Positions 6,941 to 8,470 of a DNA stretch of 8,470 bases are shown piece by piece. The stretch's first letter is position 1. Each line of letters opens with the position of its first letter. The notes beneath the pieces are model-generated. The model was not told the origin of the DNA. It saw nothing but the letters and a program-made list of their open reading frames with translations, and did no database searches. Source of the DNA: Methanobrevibacter sp. (GTDB taxonomy: Archaea; Methanobacteriota; Methanobacteria; Methanobacteriales; Methanobacteriaceae). The stretch is taken from the NCBI GenBank assembly GCA_009784145.1, contig WRCI01000063.1, forward strand, positions 1 to 8,470. The letters are read 5' to 3'. A program made the translations under genes and the position numbers.

Positions 6941-7160
6941 GTAATTTTAAACTAATTTTATTAATCTTAAACTAATTTTATTAACCTTAGACTAATTTTA
7001 TTAATCTTAAACTAATTTTATTAATCTTATGCTAATTTTATTAATCTTAAACTAATTTTATTAACCTTAGACTAATTTTATTAATCTTATGCTAATTTTA
7101 TTAATTTTAAACTAATTTTATTAATCTTATGCTAATTTTATTAATTTTAAACTAATTTCT
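6941..7160. repeat. 20-bp-period minisatellite, about 11 units
   Basis: The unit is ACTAATTTTATTAATCTTAA, in perfect 20-base register from 6951 to 7150, with partial units at each end (6942-6950 and 7151-7158). The first half is nearly invariant, (A/G)CTAATTTTA. The second half has four forms: TTAATCTTAA (A), TTAACCTTAG (B), TTAATCTTAT (C) and TTAATTTTAA (D). Reading from 6941 the order is D A B A C A B C D C D. A G at the next unit's first base always follows form C. There are no spacers, so it is not CRISPR, and stop codons prevent coding. It occupies most of the spacer between mer and the next gene. The function is unknown. Confidence 0.95.
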
Positions 7161-7168
7161 TACATAAA

Positions 7169-7193
7169 GTAGATTAATTATAAGTCAATCTAC
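7169..7193 (+). promoter_or_regulatory. Inverted repeat around a TATA-like element (candidate operator)
   Basis: GTAGATT (7169-7175) and AATCTAC (7187-7193) are perfect inverted arms around AATTATAAGTC. The words TTAATTATAA (7174-7183) form a TATA-like box in the centre, and TACATAA is repeated directly at 7161-7167 and 7191-7197. A start about 25 bases after the box, near 7205, would give a ~29-base leader containing the RBS of the downstream membrane gene. A dimeric repressor bound here would block TBP. This is inference from position and symmetry only. Confidence 0.4.
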
Positions 7194-7220
7194 ATAATTA
7201 AATTTAATATACAAAAAATA

Positions 7221-7225
7221 GGGAG
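7221..7225 (+). promoter_or_regulatory. Ribosome binding site deciding a TTG start
   Basis: GGGAG ends 8 bases before the TTG at 7234. No other in-frame start lies near it; the next ATG is codon 18, inside the first membrane segment. The site therefore supports TTG initiation. Confidence 0.6.
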
Positions 7226-7233
7226 TAAATATT

Positions 7234-7779
7234 TTGATAAACAGAAAATTATTATCTTATTTTCTATTTTCACTCTTACAAGGCATGGGTCATGGAATTT
7301 TTATATATTTTGTGATTTATTTGTTGATTGCAAGAGAGAATATGTTGTTAACTTCCTTCTTGAATATTATTTATATAGTTATTGGGCTATTTTTAACTGA
7401 TAAAGGGCGGAAATACGCAATTTTAAAAAAGGATTTAATAACAGAAATGTATAAAAATGAGATGGGAAAGATAACAAGAACCATATATGCCATTTCCCAA
7501 ATTTCTTTTCGACCATCTATGTATGTATTTTATATAGTAGTTTTGATATTTTCCCAAATTGCATCTCTAGAACCCAGCTTAATTCCATTTAACTTGGGAG
7601 ATTTTTTTCATTCCATTGAATATGGACTGTTAATATTAATGGCTTATGATGGCTTAAAAGTACTATTAATAAAAGAATGGCAATGGTTTAAAGAAAATGT
7701 TAATCCTGAAGAAAATGAAAATGTTGATTCTAAAGAAAATGAAAATGTTAATCCTGAAGAAAATGAAAATGACAAATAG
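7234..7779 (+). CDS. Unrecognised small membrane protein with acidic octapeptide-repeat tail
   Basis: I do not recognise this 181-residue protein. It has about four hydrophobic segments (roughly 9-32, 38-54, 94-111 and 127-146). A basic, polar stretch (56-82, DKGRKYAILKKDL and beyond) lies between the second and third, and by the positive-inside rule it is probably cytoplasmic. The tail (151-181) is acidic and Asn-rich, made of the eight-residue repeats ENVNPEEN, ENVDSKEN, ENVNPEEN and a remnant ENDK. There is no signal cleavage site or catalytic motif. The TTG start at 7234 is chosen for the GGGAG eight bases upstream and because it keeps the first membrane segment whole. It lies after the 20-bp satellite and is convergent with the radical SAM gene, 58 bases away. 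It is not in an operon. The low G/C codon use is like the surrounding DNA and unlike mer. Confidence 0.75.
   Translation: MINRKLLSYFLFSLLQGMGHGIFIYFVIYLLIARENMLLTSFLNIIYIVIGLFLTDKGRKYAILKKDLITEMYKNEMGKITRTIYAISQISFRPSMYVFYIVVLIFSQIASLEPSLIPFNLGDFFHSIEYGLLILMAYDGLKVLLIKEWQWFKENVNPEENENVDSKENENVNPEENENDK
7693..7773 (+). repeat. 24-bp coding repeat, three copies plus remnant
   Basis: Units lie at 7693-7716, 7717-7740 and 7741-7764, with a 9-base remnant at 7765-7773. The first and third are identical over 24 bases, and the second differs at a few positions. They encode ENVNPEEN/ENVDSKEN at the C-terminus of the membrane protein. The unit is a multiple of three, so copy-number change would keep the frame and the stop codon. 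Confidence 0.9.
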
Positions 7780-7837
7780 AAAAAATGTATATTATACTAC
7801 AAAAAATGATTAATAATTTACTATAATTGATATTATA
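7780..7837. other. Convergent intergenic gap
   Basis: These 58 bases separate the stops of two convergent genes. They contain the small palindrome GTATATTATAC (7787-7797) and only short A or T runs. Both transcripts must end here or in the opposing gene, and no strong terminator like those of mer or the adhesin gene is visible. Confidence 0.5.
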
Positions 7838-8470
7838 TTAAATCATAGAAGTTTTCATTCCATATTTTTTAGAAAACTTAGCTACTCTTTTGTAAATTTT
7901 ACTTTGATAACCAGATAAAGGATAATCATTACCTTTAAATAGCTTTTCAGTCTTGGAAACAAGATCTGGAAAATGTTCATTTAATATCTTATAATACTTT
8001 GTTTTTGAATCATTTTCTGTATTACCAAAAAGTGTTAAAGGATAAGCTAAAACATAATCACAACCAATATCCTTAAAAACAGTCATCATTTCATCAATAA
8101 CTACTTCAGTATCAGAAATATAAGGTAACATTGGCATAAAACATACCCCAACCATAAACCCTTCTTCTTTTAGTTTTTTCATAGCTTGAATTCTTTTTTT
8201 TAGCTTTGGAGTATTAGGTTCAAATATTTTAGCTATTTTCTCACCAATAGTTGAAAATGAAAAGCTTACCATGACTTTAGACTTTAAACTCTTCATATTT
8301 TTTGGTAATATAGCTTCATCATTTATTTTCTTTAAAATATCTATATCTCTTAAAATAAGATCAGATTTCGTTATTATATGAACTGGAAATCTAAATCTAT
8401 TAAATAATTTCAAAATATCTCTTGTAAGAAACAATTCTTTTTCAATATCCATATAAGGATCAGTAGCTGA
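7838..8470 (-). CDS. SplB/COG1533-type radical SAM protein, C-terminal part (partial)
   Basis: The minus-strand frame is open to the window edge, so 210 codons are seen and the true start lies to the right. The internal ATG at 8452 is not the start, because the codons before it read SATDPY. Together with MDIEKELFLTRDILKL they match the family segment tDpYqpiE...lTR..L. Further agreement is IITKSDLILRDIDIL (strand plus the RD(I/L)D motif), VSFSFSTIGEKIAKIFEPNTP, and GVCFMPMLPYISDTE, all part of the radical SAM barrel. The CxxxCxxC motif that binds the [4Fe-4S] cluster should be in the missing N-terminal part and cannot be checked. Relatives are labelled DNA repair photolyase-like (spore photoproduct lyase family), but in archaea their substrate is unknown, and DNA repair should not be assumed. 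The visible end, KKYGMKTSMI then TAA at 7838-7840, looks intact. Confidence 0.85.
   Translation of the reverse strand, partial: SATDPYMDIEKELFLTRDILKLFNRFRFPVHIITKSDLILRDIDILKKINDEAILPKNMKSLKSKVMVSFSFSTIGEKIAKIFEPNTPKLKKRIQAMKKLKEEGFMVGVCFMPMLPYISDTEVVIDEMMTVFKDIGCDYVLAYPLTLFGNTENDSKTKYYKILNEHFPDLVSKTEKLFKGNDYPLSGYQSKIYKRVAKFSKKYGMKTSMI

Noticed and set aside
6941..7160. CRISPR array
   Set aside because: The 20-base units are directly adjacent with no unique spacers, and no cas genes are present.
6941..7160. Replication origin iterons
   Set aside because: No match to archaeal origin recognition boxes is visible and no orc1/cdc6 gene lies nearby. The units are almost purely A/T.
7203..7212. 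TATA-like TTTAATATAC directly before the membrane gene
   Set aside because: It would start transcription near 7229, after the GGGAG RBS, so the RBS would be left out. The box inside the inverted repeat at 7169-7193 fits better.
7285..7287. ATG codon 18 as the start of the membrane protein
   Set aside because: It would cut the first hydrophobic segment, and no RBS precedes it. The TTG at 7234 has both advantages.

Overview
The window looks like the chromosome of a methanogenic archaeon of the Methanobacteriales, most probably a Methanobrevibacter. The evidence is the archaeal 16S rRNA 5' end at the left edge, a full-length F420-dependent methylene-H4MPT reductase (Mer), a giant Asn/Thr-rich adhesin-like protein of the kind expanded in Methanobrevibacter, and very AT-rich intergenic DNA with archaeal TATA/BRE-type promoters and GGTGAT-type ribosome binding sites. 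The species cannot be fixed from 104 nt of rRNA.

Layout, left to right. (1) 1-104, minus strand: the first ~104 nt of 16S rRNA, with the rest of the rRNA operon off the left edge. Behind it are a ~415-nt leader (105-521) rich in potential hairpins and a candidate stable-RNA promoter (box A near 543-551, box B TGCAAT at 518-523). (2) 833-3841, minus strand: a 1002-aa secreted adhesin-like protein. Its order is signal peptide, two right-handed beta-helix blocks, Ig-like domain, FIVAR module, Gly/Thr linker and a basic CARDB-like C-terminus. It ends in a hairpin that overlaps the stop codon and runs into a long T-rich tract, which should insulate the co-directional rRNA operon. (3) 3842-4680: a divergent AT-rich spacer with several inverted and direct repeats and only one doubtful tiny ORF. 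(4) 4681-5385, plus strand: a protein with two CDGSH Fe-S motifs flanking a central cysteine-containing domain. (5) 5386-5915: an AT-rich spacer with a short 20-bp-period tandem repeat and the mer promoter. (6) 5916-6881, plus strand: mer, again ended by a hairpin over the stop codon and a T-rich tract. (7) 6941-7160: an uninterrupted 20-bp-period minisatellite of about 11 units with ordered variants. (8) 7234-7779, plus strand: an unrecognised small membrane protein with a TTG start, a good RBS and an acidic octapeptide-repeat tail. (9) 7838-8470, minus strand: the C-terminal part of a SplB/COG1533-type radical SAM protein, running off the right edge.

The genes do not form one operon. Nearly every gene has its own promoter region and terminator. 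Mer belongs to central methanogenesis (CO2 to methane on H4MPT). The CDGSH and radical SAM proteins are Fe-S enzymes or electron carriers typical of strict anaerobes. The adhesin is a surface protein. I see no convincing multi-gene undescribed system. The least explained elements are the ordered 20-bp satellite after mer, the inverted repeat around a TATA-like element before the unknown membrane gene, that gene itself, and the repeated use of stop-codon-overlapping terminator hairpins.
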